DNA from: Ahaetulla prasina
Lineage: Eukaryota > Chordata > Lepidosauria > Squamata > Colubridae
Assembly (NCBI RefSeq): GCF_028640845.1
Contig: NC_080541.1
Coordinates: forward strand, 162,551,502 to 162,615,501
Direction: 5' to 3'
Length of the DNA stretch: 64,000 nucleotides
Shown here: positions 1 to 12,655 of the stretch, piece by piece
How the letters are laid out: every line of letters begins with the position of its first letter
Numbering within the stretch: position 1 is the stretch's first letter
Program-made: the position numbers and the translations under genes
The notes under the pieces: model-generated
Databases searched by the model: none
What the model was told of the DNA's origin: nothing
The model's input: the letters and a program-made list of their open reading frames with translations, nothing else

Positions 1-919
1 TAAAAGACTATGCAAGAAGTGTAAAATTGTATTGCTGCATTAGGTTTAAGAGCTTTTTTCACCATGAATATAAGTCTAATGTCAAGGCCAATTTTTCTAT
101 TAATAATATGGAATGCAATTCATATAGGATGTGCTATGCAAGCTTTTTTATCTGTGTAAAATACTTTTGAAAAAATATTAATTTTTAGAGCAAAAAATGT
201 TAAAAATGCCATAAGGGAAAAGAGAACAATTGCCATTTATTTTCTCCTGGATTGAGAAAGCTAAGAGAGACTACTGATGATCTTTGTTTAATGGCCACTA
301 ATTCAGTGACCATTCAGAATTTGCCAACATCACTGAACACATGGTACTTGAAGTTCCAGCCACTGTATAACTTCATGTCATTGTGGTCATGTCATTGTGG
401 TCATGTCATTGTGATCTGGTTGCTCAGCAACTAGTCTGGATTTCTGACGATGGCAGCATCCTACGGACACATGATCATGATTTGTGATCTTTGCTGCCAT
501 CTTCTCACAAACAAAATCAATGGGGACCTGGCAGAAACTCAGGGGTCATGATCACATGAGGTCCTCACTGAACAACTCATGCTGTTCTCACTTAATGACT
601 TTAAACCAGGGATTACCAGAATTACAGTCGTCAAGTAGAATAGTCAAATGATATCATACTTTACTTACTTCACTTAGAGACAAGAAATTACTGTTGTTAA
701 GTGAAGGTTACCTGTAATGTTAATGGGATATAATTTTAAAAATCTATATTTTGTAAATTGGAAGATGGTGAAAGGCTTCACTCTGAATGAGTTCATCATG
801 CTAATCTTGTCATTTGACATTTTGACATCCTTGGAATATAAATTCTCTTCTGGAATGACATTACTAATAAAAGTGTTTTTATCTCCAAAATGCTTATACT
901 GAATTCATCAAAAACATAC
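1..919 (-). other. CACHD1: CACHD1 intron, 5' part only
   Basis: Sequence downstream of the GTATGT donor of the exon at 920. No further exon is visible before the window edge. Positions 540-715 resemble a decayed copy of the Tigger-like element seen at 28640-29022 (runs such as TGATCACATGAGG and GTTAAGTGAAGGTTACCTGTA), but too worn to delimit. A short GTCATTGTGG repeat occurs three times near 377-413. Confidence 0.6.
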
Positions 920-1046
920 CTGCTGCGATGTTCATAATTGCCTTTACATCGGAATTTGTGAGCTGGAAACACAGTAAAAATACCTTCTTCTGAACTAAAG
1001 TACTGCCATTTGATTCCAGGGTTTGATTTCAAATTGTCAGCAAGGA
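920..1046 (-). CDS. CACHD1: CACHD1, coding exon (probably exon 5)
   Basis: A 127-nt exon with acceptor TTTTTAATAG and donor GTATGT. The first two bases (TC) complete the Val codon begun upstream. The exon then reads LADNLKSNPGIKWQYFSSEE and GIFTVFPAHKFRCKGNYEHR and ends inside an Arg codon (AG). This is a strongly conserved CACHD1 segment just before the VWA domain; the only difference from the human sequence I recall is Asn for Ser in KGNYEH. Exon lengths and phases across the four exons (63, 149, 107 and 127 nt; phases 0/0, 0/2, 2/1, 1/2) join without a gap. The following exon, which should begin the VWA fold, lies before position 1. Confidence 0.96.
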
Positions 1047-2042
1047 CTATTAAAAATATAATAAAACAGAAAAGGAAATTAACAGTATTATAAGGACAGG
1101 AAAAAATATCTTAAATATTATTTGATTAAAAGTTTTCTTAGTATGGCACCAGGCTGTCTGAAATGATACCTTTAGATAACTTTCATAAGGAATGTACAGT
1201 ATGTGAAAGCCCAATGGTCATTAACCATAAGCCTACTTTATTTTCATGTGTTTAATAGTCTTGCCCTCATTAAAATAGGTGCATAGCTCCTACTGTTATT
1301 CTTTTCAGCAAATATTATGGTCCAGAGGCTACATCCAAATCTGCAAGACACAATACTGAGATAAACCAACAAATCTGCATATTATCCAATGGGATAAAGA
1401 ATATCAGGGGCTTTCTTGGAGGAAAATTTTTGATATACTGTGTCTCAGATTTTATACCATTACAACAGAATATATATTTTAAAGTAACAGGGAGGTAATA
1501 CTATGCTAATATGTGAAGGAACTTTACAAACCTTTCTGAGAAAAAACGAAGCACACACTCTCTCTCACATAGACTGAGGAAATAAAAATTTAGGATTTGA
1601 GAATAACCGGCTTGCATTCCTGCCGTTGAACTAGAATTAAAATATTCATCTGCTCTTATTTCAGTGCTGCTATTATGGAATTCAATTTGCTAGAATACTA
1701 AGAAGCAGACAGTTGTAAAGGGGAAATAGATTTGGGGTTGAGTTAAAAAGGAACAAGGAAGCTCTCCAGTCAAGATTATTTTAGAAATGGTTAAGGAACA
1801 GTAAGATGCTGGTGACCTCTGCAGCTCACACAGTCCTTGATTCATCAGTGCTGACAGTTACACATTTTCCTCCCTGTGGCTATGTAGATACTGATCATTT
1901 CATAGTCAGCCTTTCCAATAGACCACTTGGTGTCTTGCTGCTGAAAGAAGAGGCAAAGTAAGACACCTAATAAGCAAGTGGCTAATTATCAGCAGGCTTA
2001 AGGAGAGTTCTTCACAGATAGCAGAAAGGAAAGCCTTCTAAT

Positions 2043-2220
2043 CAGTGGGGGTTTGCTCCCGGTTCGGTCCAGTTCTTACAAACCAGTAGTAATGATGGCG
2101 GAAGGCTCCACCCACCTGCCTGGATGTCACCACAGATGATCTGCGCATGCGCAGAAGCTTCTGTGCATGTGCACGCTCCCGTTGCAAACCGGTAATAAAG
2201 GTAAGCGGAACCCATCCCTG
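2043..2220. mobile_element. Non-autonomous hAT element, 178 bp, perfect 8-bp target duplication
   Basis: The ends are imperfect inverted repeats (CAGTGGGGGTTTGCTCC and, reversed, CAGGGATGGGTTCC). The element is flanked by exact copies of CTTCTAAT (2035-2042 and 2221-2228). An 8-bp duplication plus CAGNG ends is diagnostic of hAT transposons. The interior has CGCATGCGCAGAAG-type palindromes and no coding capacity. The same family recurs at 48478-48636. Confidence 0.88.
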
Positions 2221-3889
2221 CTTCTAATCCTAATATTTCATTCTAAAGTATACAGCCTTTTCCCCAGAGCCCTAAACGAATAATTGCTCAAGAGTTGATA
2301 CTGGTTGGAAAATAAGTTGTCAGAGGAAGAATGAGGGAATCAGTTTTGCATGAGACCCTAATGGTTCACTTCTGACTTCTGCAGAAAATTTGAATAGGAA
2401 TACTCCAGTTGAGATGGTAGGAATACATCCTCACATTTCCACTTGCTCCAACTCATACATTTTACAGATCATACAGTACCTATGCTAGTTTACCAAATGA
2501 AAAAATGGAACTCCTTTGTAAACAACATTAAATGTACATTAAAGAATAAGTAATAATTCAAATCTATGTTCAAACCATAGCTATATATTTATATTGTATC
2601 AAGTTTCTAATTCATTTCTCACTTTTGTCACATTCCCATTTTTAAACGATTATGTTTCTTCTTTCCCCCAAGTATAACTCTTTCTCCAAGTGTCAAAAAT
2701 CCATTAGAAACAGACGACTTCTTTATACTTTCTACTAGAATAATTCCCACAAGGAAGAGGTTCGGGTTTCCTTTGCTGAAATGAAAGGGGAATGTTCTAG
2801 AAATTGGCTTTCTGGCATGTTTTAAGATTTGCATTTGAGCTTCAAATTAACTGCACCGATTAAATATCATTCTTAAACAGAAAGATAAAAATGATGTTAG
2901 ATATAATGAAGTTTTCTTCCCCTTTCAAGTAAATGCACATATTGCACACTTGGGACAATGTTATTCTCATCTTACAATTACAGAGTTAGGTACAGAAAAA
3001 ATGTAGAGTAATTTATCCAAGGAAGCAAAGCAGCAGAGCAAGTAATATAACCTTTAGGGAATTTCATCCTAAATTCAAGTTCAGGTTACTTGCTCATTCT
3101 CACTTATTTTTGTAAATTGTGTTTTCTTAATTATTCAAACAGAACCTTTTCAAGGTTTGGTTTTTAATTTATTGAGTGAGGCATGATTTTAGTTGATATT
3201 TGAGCTTGGACAAGAAACAGCTGTTGGATACATTTTACCACTTAAACACCAGCTTTATTCGTGTTTATTTATTTAGTCTTTCTTAGACTGAATGATAATA
3301 AAAGAAAAACAAATTAGGTTTACGAACAAAACTCCTGTATGCTCAGTAAGTCTAGGGTTAAAAAAATTATTGATCCCAAATTATATAAAGTCTGCCAAAA
3401 GGGCTTTAAACACAGACTTTTAAAAACAGAAATCCTAGATATTTAAAATACAGCGACTAAAAGAAAAAATCACAGAGACCTTGATCTAGATACACACATA
3501 TGTTTAGACTCTGGCAGATCTAAAAGTAGTAATTACACCAAAGATTCTCACACAATTCAGTTTCATGCCTTTTTAGGGACCTCCCATCTCAGTATCCATT
3601 AAATCCATATGCCTTTTTGCACTAGCATTAAAGTATTCACTGGGCCTTCACCTCCCACCTTCTCAGTGGTCTGCCACCAGTCTTCCCATGACACAAACAT
3701 CCACCAATTTTCTCAGTGCCTTCCCATCAGCCCAAGATCTTCCTGCACACCCACCAATCTTCACAGCACCTTCTCTCCCTCCCGCCCTTTAGCCAGCTCA
3801 GCCTCAGTAATCTTTCAAGTCCAAGAGATCATCATTCTAAAATCGCCAGTTCTTTTGTGCTAATGATTTTTCTAAAACTTTTGTCTCAT

Positions 3890-4460
3890 CCCATTCCACT
3901 TTGGAATTACCGAGGAGCCAAACGTGCTCTCAAAGATGACAATTATGATTTGATAGTGAATGCCAAGAGCCTGCAGTTGTCCGAGATGAAGAATACATAA
4001 CCAGTAACTGAGCGATGGCTGCGATAGAGGGCTCAGCGTAGCCGGCGATTCGCTTGCTGTTAGAGCAGCGCGGCAATGCGGCAGTTTCAAACGGCTTCCC
4101 AGCTGTTGAGTGCTGATGCAACACTGCCCTTAGGGGCTGGAGGGATGGGGCGGCGGCGATCTATCACTCGCCCAAATGCCAGGCACCTGTGTAGAAGCTC
4201 GAGAGTCTGCAACAGTGGTGTCGGCATTTCCAGCCAAAGCTGAACTGGCCAGCACACAATGACAACAGTTGAACCGAATCAGAGAAAAACCTGCATTTCA
4301 GAAGTCCAGATGGGTCAGGAATGAGTTGAACAGAGAAATTGCCAATATGTCTCATCAGATCGACTGAGTCGAAAAACTGGAGCCAATGGAGGCACATGGA
4401 GGCGTGGCCATCAAAATTATGACTCAGTCTCCAGGCATATCAGACTGTATCAACCCATTC
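3890..4460. other. GC-richer block of unknown nature
   Basis: Between about 4010 and 4250 the sequence becomes GC- and CpG-rich (GATGGGGCGGCGGCG, AGCAGCGCGGCAATGCGG), unlike the AT-rich intron on both sides, and then grades back. The short reading frames here do not resemble any protein I know. The block could be the 5' part of an old retroelement; a stretch near 4540-4575 (CTAATAAAGGAAACATAG) resembles an LTR or polyadenylation region. No ends or target duplication were found. Confidence 0.35.
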
Positions 4461-4638
4461 CTGGCCCATTCCGCAGCCTATTGGGAGAACATGTACTATC
4501 TGTTTATATACTTCTGCCCATTCCCTATGCTAAGCCTGCTAATAAAGGAAACATAGTTTATTTTATGTTTCTACAACAGGTTAACTACAACTATTGTAAC
4601 AGTACTGCTACTGCAGCATAGTGGAACTACTTAGTTCA

Positions 4639-4760
4639 GAGGTGGGGAACTATGTGCTCTTTATGACTTGTGAACTTCATCTCCCAGAATTCCTGAGCCA
4701 GCCATTCTAAGAGTTGAAATTCACAAGTCATAAAAGGGACATAGTTCCCCACCCCGGCTT
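4639..4760. mobile_element. Palindromic hAT-type miniature element
   Basis: The left arm (AGAGGTGGGGAACTATGTGC) and right arm (ACATAGTTCCCCACCCC) are inverted copies, and the interior also pairs (TTATGACTTGTGAACTTCA against TGAAATTCACAAGTCATAA), so nearly the whole unit folds into one hairpin. Flanks CTTAGTTC and CTTAGTGG agree at 6 of 8 positions, a probable worn target duplication. It belongs to a family with a GGACTTCAACTCCCAGA core found elsewhere in the window. Confidence 0.7.
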
Positions 4761-4817
4761 AGTGGAACTGCAGCCAGCTAGCTCATTTTCACTGCTTAGC
4801 TACTTTACTCTTTACGC

Positions 4818-4950
4818 TAGAGGTGTCCAACATGGGAAACTTTAAGATCTGTGGACTTCAACTCCCAAAATCCCCAAGTCATCATTCCTGCCTGAGGAAT
4901 CTTAGGAAATGAAGTCCACAGGTCTTAAAGTTGTCAACATTGCCGCCCCC
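4818..4950. mobile_element. Palindromic hAT-type miniature element
   Basis: Same design as the neighbour at 4639-4760. The left arm reads AGGTGTCCAACATGGGAAAC then ATCTGTGGACTTCAACTCCC; the right arm reads GAAGTCCACAGGTCTTAAAG then TTGTCAACATTG. A C13 homopolymer follows directly. Ends are worn and no exact target duplication was found. Confidence 0.6.
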
Positions 4951-7882
4951 CCCCCCCCGCTTTATATCATCAGAAAACACACAGGTTGAGAGAATTAATG
5001 ACTTGCTCCTTACTGCTTTGCACTATCACTAGTATAATCACTGGAAAGCATGCAACAACTTCACAGACCAACTTAATCAGATGAGAAGCCATTCTGGGCC
5101 TTCCTGACTGATAAAACAGTGCTCTCCAAGAAATATGCCTGCTAGAGGAATTGCTTTGCTGAACCCTGACTAAAGCTTTATCTTGGTGACAGAGTTGCCT
5201 GAACTATTTCACTGCTCAGCTCAATAGCCTCCTGGCTAAAAATCTAGTCATTCACTAGATCAATGCAAAATTTGCAGTGCAGCAGATTGTTTTTAAGAAT
5301 AAGCTGGAGAAAGGGAGGGGTTTGTAAAAACACATACACACCCAAAACTTCCTTTCAATGACTTCTAAAAGATGAAAGAGTTTCCCATTTATAACAAAGG
5401 CAGGAAGTCTTGTCCTCAGTTTGAATTGGATTTGGTGCAGTGCTGCAGTGCAACCAAATATATATGCCTACAAGGCCAAACTATGATGTTGCCCAAGTAT
5501 TACACAAACTGATCCTTGGTAACCTACTATCTCGACATGAAGGAACCCATGTAATATATTATACCAAAACATGAGATGTTTAATTGTGAGATAAATACAA
5601 AAAGTTAAGCAATATAATATTTCTCATAATAATTTAACTGGCTTTGGTTTTGCAAGACCAGTGATCCTTCTTGGCATAAGTAGAAATACTCAGGGGGATG
5701 AAACGTATTTATTTAAATATGCATGAAGGTAAAGCCTAAATTACAACAATCCTATAAATTAGGCACTTTCAGCAAGAATTTGCACACCATTTTTTTGGCT
5801 TGTTCTTGCTATAAGATTAAAGCTTCAACAACGGAAGATCAGACATGAAAACTGAGTCTCAATCTTATAACACAAGGGCCAATATTGAGGCATATTTCAA
5901 AGCTGGAAAGAATCTATGGCACTGTTAGATATAAAAGCTAATGGTATAGGCCAATAATGATCCAGACTTCCACTTTTGCAATAGATTTGGACAGAGAACA
6001 TTAGGCAACAGATCACCCAAGGAATAAATCTTCCACCTCAATGACTTTTATATTTTTGATAGATTCGTATTTATTAGAATATGAAATTCACTTGTATTGC
6101 AAATCTGTTAATTACAAGATAACAGCATTGTTAAATGTGCTCTTTGGCAGCAGATTCAAATTTAAATCTGGTTGTTAAATCACTGTTTGACCATATCTGC
6201 ATACTATTTCATTTCAGACAAAAATACGTATGTAAATGCATTTGTAAAAACTAATTGCTTTTGAATTAAGCTTTTCCCGTTTCTGCTACCAATATGGAAT
6301 TTTTCTCCTAAAGGAACTATCTCCTTTTGATTGTTTCTAGAACATTGAACTAGAAATGTGGTACAGGGACTGCTTTTTTACAGACTATGTCACCCAACAC
6401 TGATATTCAAGGGCAACTAATCGAAGCAACCTTGTGCAATAAATAAACTATGCTCTGTTTTTAGTAGAGGTTAGCCCTGAAGATGAATTTTTAACTGTTT
6501 CAATATGTTTTGGGTCTTGGAGTATTATCCTTATGTTCTGAATGTTATTATTTTCATAAAACAGTCATTATGCATTGTTCATCTTTGGTTCTCTCTTCAC
6601 ACCATGAATGAACTTTATAGCAAGCAAGAACTGCTATCATTTTATGCACGGTTTTGTCAATCTTTATTATAAGTTCAGAGGGAGTCCTGGTTATAGACTT
6701 GCTCCTTCATGGGAAGTGTCATCAAAGATTTAAACCCAAAACATGCTAGATAAACATCAATTTCATCTCGCTTGGCTTAACTTCAGCCAGTTTTAAACCA
6801 TCTAAATCCCAACAGCCCTAAGCTTGTCCTCATTTTCCAGACTGAACAAGAGTTGTGTTTTTGTCCTTTATTTTTCTTAATTTATATTTTTTTTTCCATC
6901 TTTTTGTTTAGCTTTGTTTTGTTTCTGTCCATTTTTCTTTTGGATTTTAAAGAGTTGTGTGGTCTAGTTTGTGGTCTAGTGTGGTCTAGTCCAAAATATG
7001 GTTGTCCAGACCTTTGGCTTCCCTGGACTGCACTTAATGAAAATGAATTGTCTTGGGCAGCATATAAAATATAGAATATAGTTAATATGCATAAATAACA
7101 CACCTTTAAAAATATTTTCGTTATCTTGTGGAGCCACATTAGTAGCCGTCCAGGGTTAGCCACGGGTTGGACACACCTGCTCTAGATGCTGTTGGATTCT
7201 GTTCCTGACCAATATCTCCATTTCCTATAGATGGAGATATACTGTATATAGTCTAGAAATCCAAATTGGTAAGCACTGTTTTTCATCAGACTATCAATTA
7301 AATATATAATTCAGTAATATATACTGTACATGCACAAAACAACAAATATTTATGCATAATGAAGTAAGGAGAAACAAAATAAACAAAGGATCAAAAACAA
7401 TTATGAGGAAGTCCTAATATTAGACATAAAACTCAGTAAATCTATTTCCCCACCAATCGTTTCCACAGGATTTTTGTAAACTCTAGTCATTGCAACTCTA
7501 TAGCACAGATACAGGTAAATCCAATGGCATAATTTTTGGCTTCCAACATTTTAGAGTTTTTTTCCTTTAAAATAATCTGACTACAAGACACTCATCAGAT
7601 ATTATCAGACAGATTTACATGCAAAATATATATTACGATGCTATATTGTTATACAACATCCAACATAGAAACAGAAAATCTGCTTTGTTTAACCTCTAGC
7701 TTGTTAATTATTACAAGGTTCTCACATCATCTGGCATTAAAAAAATATCTGAAAATCTCAACAGAGTTTTATCAGACATCACAGTTAGTGATTCTTGAAG
7801 AAACATGCAGCTTGACAAACACAGTTACAACTTGCAAACACAGTTAGCTTGCAATACCTTTGTCTGTCTCTGGTGAGTATGG

Positions 7883-7918
7883 AACCCTAACCCTAACCCT
7901 AACCCTAAGCCTAACCCC
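7883..7918. repeat. Short interstitial telomeric array
   Basis: Four consecutive CCCTAA units followed by variant units (CCCTAAGCCTAACCCC). This is the vertebrate telomere hexamer on the C-strand. It is far too short to be a telomere and sits inside an intron. Confidence 0.9.
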
Positions 7919-10253
7919 AAACTGGTTTTGTTGTAGATATCGGAAGATATTAAAGTGCAAGGTTACATTTTAAAGATTAAAGAAGGTGGAATGAAGAAAA
8001 ATAGTGTCCTAAATCATATCTCTTAGGGTTTTCATCAAGAAAGAAAGCGAGGCATCTCTGTGGGAAATTCTTGCAGTTTGAGGAGCTGGGAGCTAAAAAA
8101 AAGGTGCATCTGAAGGAAGAAAGCATATTTCTTCAGCTGAAATAGTCCCTGCTTATCTCACAAAAGATTGTACATAGTAGTCATAGAGAAATAAGCACAG
8201 CTCTATAGCAAGATTGGTAGTTTTCCCCAAGGGGAGGCAAATGAACTAAACTAGCTGAAGGAAAAAGGGGGAAAAGGCTCAGAATTTTCCAAAGATAAGG
8301 AAGAAAGAAAGCAATTAACTTTCTAAGACTGTTTAACTTTCAGAGACAATCTATCCTTTGAAAAATGACCACATTATTCAAGAAGTAGACAATGGTTTCC
8401 CTACTGATTTCATGTATTAATCTTTTATCTTAATGGAGGGGGGGGAATTACTTCCTTGCCTTCTCAAAGGCAAAACATACAGAAAAGAATAAATTCCAAA
8501 CATGAACAACAAAAAGATGAGTTCTTACATCTTTTCTCCCTGATCACTAAAAACAAGTTCACAGGCACATAATGCTTCCTTTGAAGCTTCATTGAAACAA
8601 ACCAAGGTACAATTCCCAAAACCAGGAATATAAAAAAGTCGATGCCCTGGCAAACATTTTACACCATGGAACTTCTACAATGAGATATTATGGCTTTGGA
8701 AGCAGGTATTGGCGGCTGGGAGCTTAAGAGCAAAATGGATGTACTCATTTGGGATTTTATTTGCATGCAGATGTTGCAAACCTTTCTGAACTTTTCTTAT
8801 GCAAGTGTTATTTGAAGGATATCCTTGGTGGGTAGGGCTTAATCAGCGGTTAAGCACACCTATTTTGGGAATGTTTCAAAAAGACTCATGTTAACCCAAT
8901 AAGAACAGAATGCAGAGATGGAAGCAAGAATCTCAGTCTGTCTCCCTCTCCCCCTCTCTTCCTCCTCCCCTCTCTTATCCATTCACATGCAGATGGTCAG
9001 CAGTGATTTGTAAAGTTTGGTGGTGCTAGACAGATGGACAATTTACACCAGGCTACCAGAGATGAAAGCAGAAATGGAAATATTAATATTGAATCATGAA
9101 AAAACAATGGAACTGAACTGACAGAGAGGTCTATACCAGCAAACCATTTTCAATAACCAACTCCCCCCCCCCCCTTTCTCATGTTCAGTCACTCATTCCT
9201 GTTGATATAACCACTTCTGAAGCTGGTAAAAGGTAACAAAGCACTTTAAAGCCAGGCCATGACTTTATTGCAGTTTGATGTTTTCATATCAAAGAGTCTG
9301 CTGTAGGGTACCTTAATTTCCCTTCATTGAAGAAAGAAGTGAGGATAGTCCAGGAAGCAGGAAGCAGAAAAGGAAAAAGAGCAAGATTGATTTGCTAATG
9401 GGCCCATCTTCACAAGAATGTCTCTTTTTTGAAAAAAAAAATCCTAAATAAGGAATATCCCTATCAGTCTCAGTAAAAGGAGGAATGTAAAAAATTGGAT
9501 TCCTTCAAACTTAACACATCTTAAAGCTTCAGCTTTGATCCGAGCAGCTCTTATCCTGTCTTCTGCGTCGTTTTCATTTATGAAAAAGAAAAATTTTAAA
9601 TGAAAAGAAGTTGCAACATGGTACAACTATCGTCTAGAGTATTAGATGAAAAACCGTGGCCCCTCTTCCCAGTACATTAAAACCATTATTTACATTTGAA
9701 AGCAATGCCAAAAAGTAAAAACTACATTAACCAAAGGTTGAATCCCTTGTGAAAGTCTTACAGCCTTAGACAGGAAGACCACCCTTCCTCTTTTAAAAAG
9801 TAGCAAACAAATGGATCTATTCTCATGACAGAAACCCCATGGTGCATCAAAGAAGTAAAAAAGAAGAAGATTCAAGGCATCATCAAACATCAAAATTAAA
9901 GGTGGTGACTGCAGAAGAACTGCACGTTAGATAGAATTTTCTGAGATCATAAGCATTTTGGACTCTTGCTATTGGGAATTGACATAACTGATGGCAGAGC
10001 AGTTCAGAGAAGATGGAACGGTGGGGGGGGGGGGGGAGAATTCGCTGTAATCATCAACAATTCTTACATAGAATATTGAAATAAATCTATAACTAAAACC
10101 ATTACTATAGGAAATCTACTTTCTATCATTATATCTTAAGTGAAAAATAATGTAGCAGGTTCAGAGGGGGGTAAAACTGGGTTGCTATGGCACTTGGTCT
10201 GAAGGTTTGGCAGTAAAATACAGCAACTTCTGCAAAACAGATGCTTTACATAC

Positions 10254-10360
10254 CGGAATTTAAATCACGCCCAGGATTGAATGCTCTGCTATTCACGGTG
10301 GTGGACAATCTATCACAGCTAATGGTTCTAGACACGTTAGTGTTAAAATTGCCATCAAAC
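10254..10360 (-). CDS. CACHD1: CACHD1, coding exon (probably exon 4)
   Basis: A 107-nt exon with acceptor CATTTCAG and donor GTATGT. Its first base completes the Glu codon split by the upstream intron. It then reads FDGNFNTNVSRTISCDRLST and continues TVNSRAFNPGRDLNS, and it leaves one base (G) for a split Val codon. Sequence and split phases agree with CACHD1. Asn-rich NxS/NxT context (NVS) gives a possible N-glycosylation sequon, consistent with an extracellular domain. RTIS replaces RTVS of the human protein as I recall it. The reading frame is intact. It is separated from the upstream exon by a 7.9-kb intron that carries two CR1-type tails and a hAT element. Confidence 0.96.
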
Positions 10361-11689
10361 CTGAAATGAGCCCAAGAGAAAAATAAATTAGACAAATAAG
10401 CATGTATACTTGTTTCAAATTTTTATAGGGACAGACAGGTTTTTTTCCCCATCACTGCCAACAGCCTTAAATGTCTAGAAAACTGGTCAACTTGATTTAC
10501 AAACAGAGAGGCATCTTGGAAACAGACATCAAATAAATGGCAGTCTGCATCAAAGTAGCTACATTTGAAGGAAGAAAAGCTTTTGAGTTGTAGCAAATTC
10601 TACAATTCATCACTTTCATTTAAGTGGTATAATTGTTCTGCAGAAAGATCGGGATATTCCAGCTGTATGGGCTTCTTCACTTTGACCGAAATTTTCTTCT
10701 TCGAGGAAGTTTTTTTTTTTTTTAAATTGGCAGAGATGTTGTAGTAAGTTGCAACTAAAGCATCAAATCCAGATTTAGATCATAGTTTGAGAGGTACAAG
10801 ACTTTTAACCTTTTGGCATTTACAAAGATTCCTAGACTCCTTATCTACAAGTCTCTATTGGGAAATGTCTTGAAAGTGAAAGTTGCAGCTATAGGAGAAT
10901 AAGTACATTGGAAAAATAAGGGTGCCTTTATTATTTCATTCCTGATCCAAAATGAGCCAGCATCCATGCTTTGCCCCTGATCCAGATCAAACCTAAAATC
11001 TTATTTGGAGTGAAAGACACCCCCCTCCCAAAAAAATAAATAGCAGGTTTACATCTTTTGGTGGGTATGGATGGGAGAGCATGGTGGTGGCTTTTATGTG
11101 GTGTTATGAAAAAGACACATGTCAAAATGGATGTGCAGAAATGGTATGCATGAATGTTTGGAACAGCTAGAAAGACATACAGTATATGAGGAATGGAGAA
11201 AGCATATGCTGTCAACAGAATAAAACATGAATGTTCAGTAAGTTAATGAGGTTTTAGAGCACTAAATTAAAGTCTGACATTGCCTGTGTTCTCTGCTAAG
11301 AGCCAGAAAATATGAAATATCCCACTGCTTAATTTCTTTCCAAATCAATATTAGTAGCAGGATGGTAATATGGTAGAATAAGACTGTAGTTTTGGACATG
11401 TCATACAATCCAATCTTCAATAATTTGGTAATGAAATTTTGTTCTGTACATTGAAAGATTAATTTTCTGTTATTTAACTATGATGATATATTCAAAATCA
11501 AAGGATGAAATTATGGAAGGATAATTTAGATAAGTTTTTATTGAGTTTTCAAAACAAAAAATGTTGGTCACAAAATCAGAATTTCTCTGATTTGAACTAT
11601 ATTCATTATCAGATCAGATAAAAAATCAAAATTATTCCCAACCTTTTATACATTTATTCATCTTCCAAATGATATTGCAAAGGAAGGAA

Positions 11690-11743
11690 GGAAATGCTAA
11701 GTACGATGGGCAGCATATAAATTTAATAAATAAATAAATAAAC
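11690..11743 (+). repeat. Short LINE/SINE-type tail with (AAAT)n
   Basis: The sequence GGGCAGCATATAAATTTAAT followed by AAATAAATAAATAAAC matches the 3' end of L2-type elements in squamates (hairpin remnant, ATATAAAT, simple tail). Only the tail is recognisable. Confidence 0.6.
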
Positions 11744-12058
11744 TTTCTTTAACAATATCGCTTAACAGATAATAAACCCTTAATGTTCTAGTTGTACATT
11801 CCAATGTGTATTTTGGTTATATTCATGTAAGAACTGACTGAATAAAATGATCCATGCATTTCTCAGCCTACTAAAGTTTACTTAGAGTTAAATCAAATTT
11901 ATCTTGTCGGGATTAAATGTTCCCTTAACAGTTAGTATGAAGTGCTGTAGATTCCTATAACAACTTTTTTATATCCCCAAAACTGTCCTCACTAAAAGGA
12001 ACTCAAGAGTATAATTCTCAAACTGCTACATTATATTGTTATGTCCAACACCTTTACT

Positions 12059-12655
12059 AAACTGTTGGTTCTGCAACCAAGCAAAACAGATACAGACTTC
12101 AGAGGATAATTAGAATTGCAGAAAAAACAATTACTACCAACCTGCCTTCCATTGAGAACCTATATGGTACACGAGTCAAAAAGAGGGCTGTGAAAATATT
12201 TACAGACCCCTCACATCCTGGACATAAACTGTTTCAACTTCTACCCTCAAAACGACGCTATAGAGCACTGTACACCAGAATAACTAGACACAAGAACAGT
12301 TTTTCCCCGAATGCCATCACTCTGCTAAACAAATAATTCCCTCAACACTGTCAAACTATTTACTAAATCTGCATTACTATTAATCTTCTCATCGTTCCTA
12401 TCACCCATCTCCTCCCACTTATGATTGTATGACTGTAACCTTATAGCTGGTATCCTTACGGTTTATATTGACTGTTTCCTAATATGATTTGATTGCTTAT
12501 TTGTTCCTTATGACTATCATTAAGTGTTGTACCTTATGATTCTTGACAAATGTATCTTTTCTTTTATGTACACTGAGAGCGTATGCACTAAGATAAATTC
12601 CTTGTGTGTCCAATCACACTTGGCCAATAAAGAATTCTATTCTATTCCATTCTAA
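12059..12655 (+). mobile_element. CR1/L3-type LINE ('Snake1'), 5'-truncated 3' end
   Basis: The sequence encodes the C-terminal end of a CR1-clade LINE protein. One frame from about 12060 reads QRIIRIAEKTITTNLPSIEN and continues through LYGTRVKKRAVKIF to FSPNAITLLNK before a stop. The 3' UTR ends in CACTTGGCCAATAAAGAATT followed by three to four TATTC units. The identical family is present inverted at 16921-17640. Such LINEs with AATAG-type tails are a known hallmark of advanced snakes. This copy is 5'-truncated and cannot move by itself. Confidence 0.88.

Larger units (their letters stand above)
1047..10253 (-). other. CACHD1: CACHD1 intron (9.2 kb)
   Basis: Intron between the exons at 10254 and 1046, GT-AG. 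It is AT-rich and contains a hAT element (2043-2220), two palindromic elements (4639-4760, 4818-4950), a GC-richer unclassified block (3890-4460), a short interstitial telomeric array (7883-7918) and homopolymer runs (C13 near 4946-4958, C near 9163-9175, G near 10022-10035). The stretches 1050-2040, 2230-3880, 4960-7880 and 7920-10250 show no gene, conserved reading frame or repeat that I can name. Confidence 0.85.
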
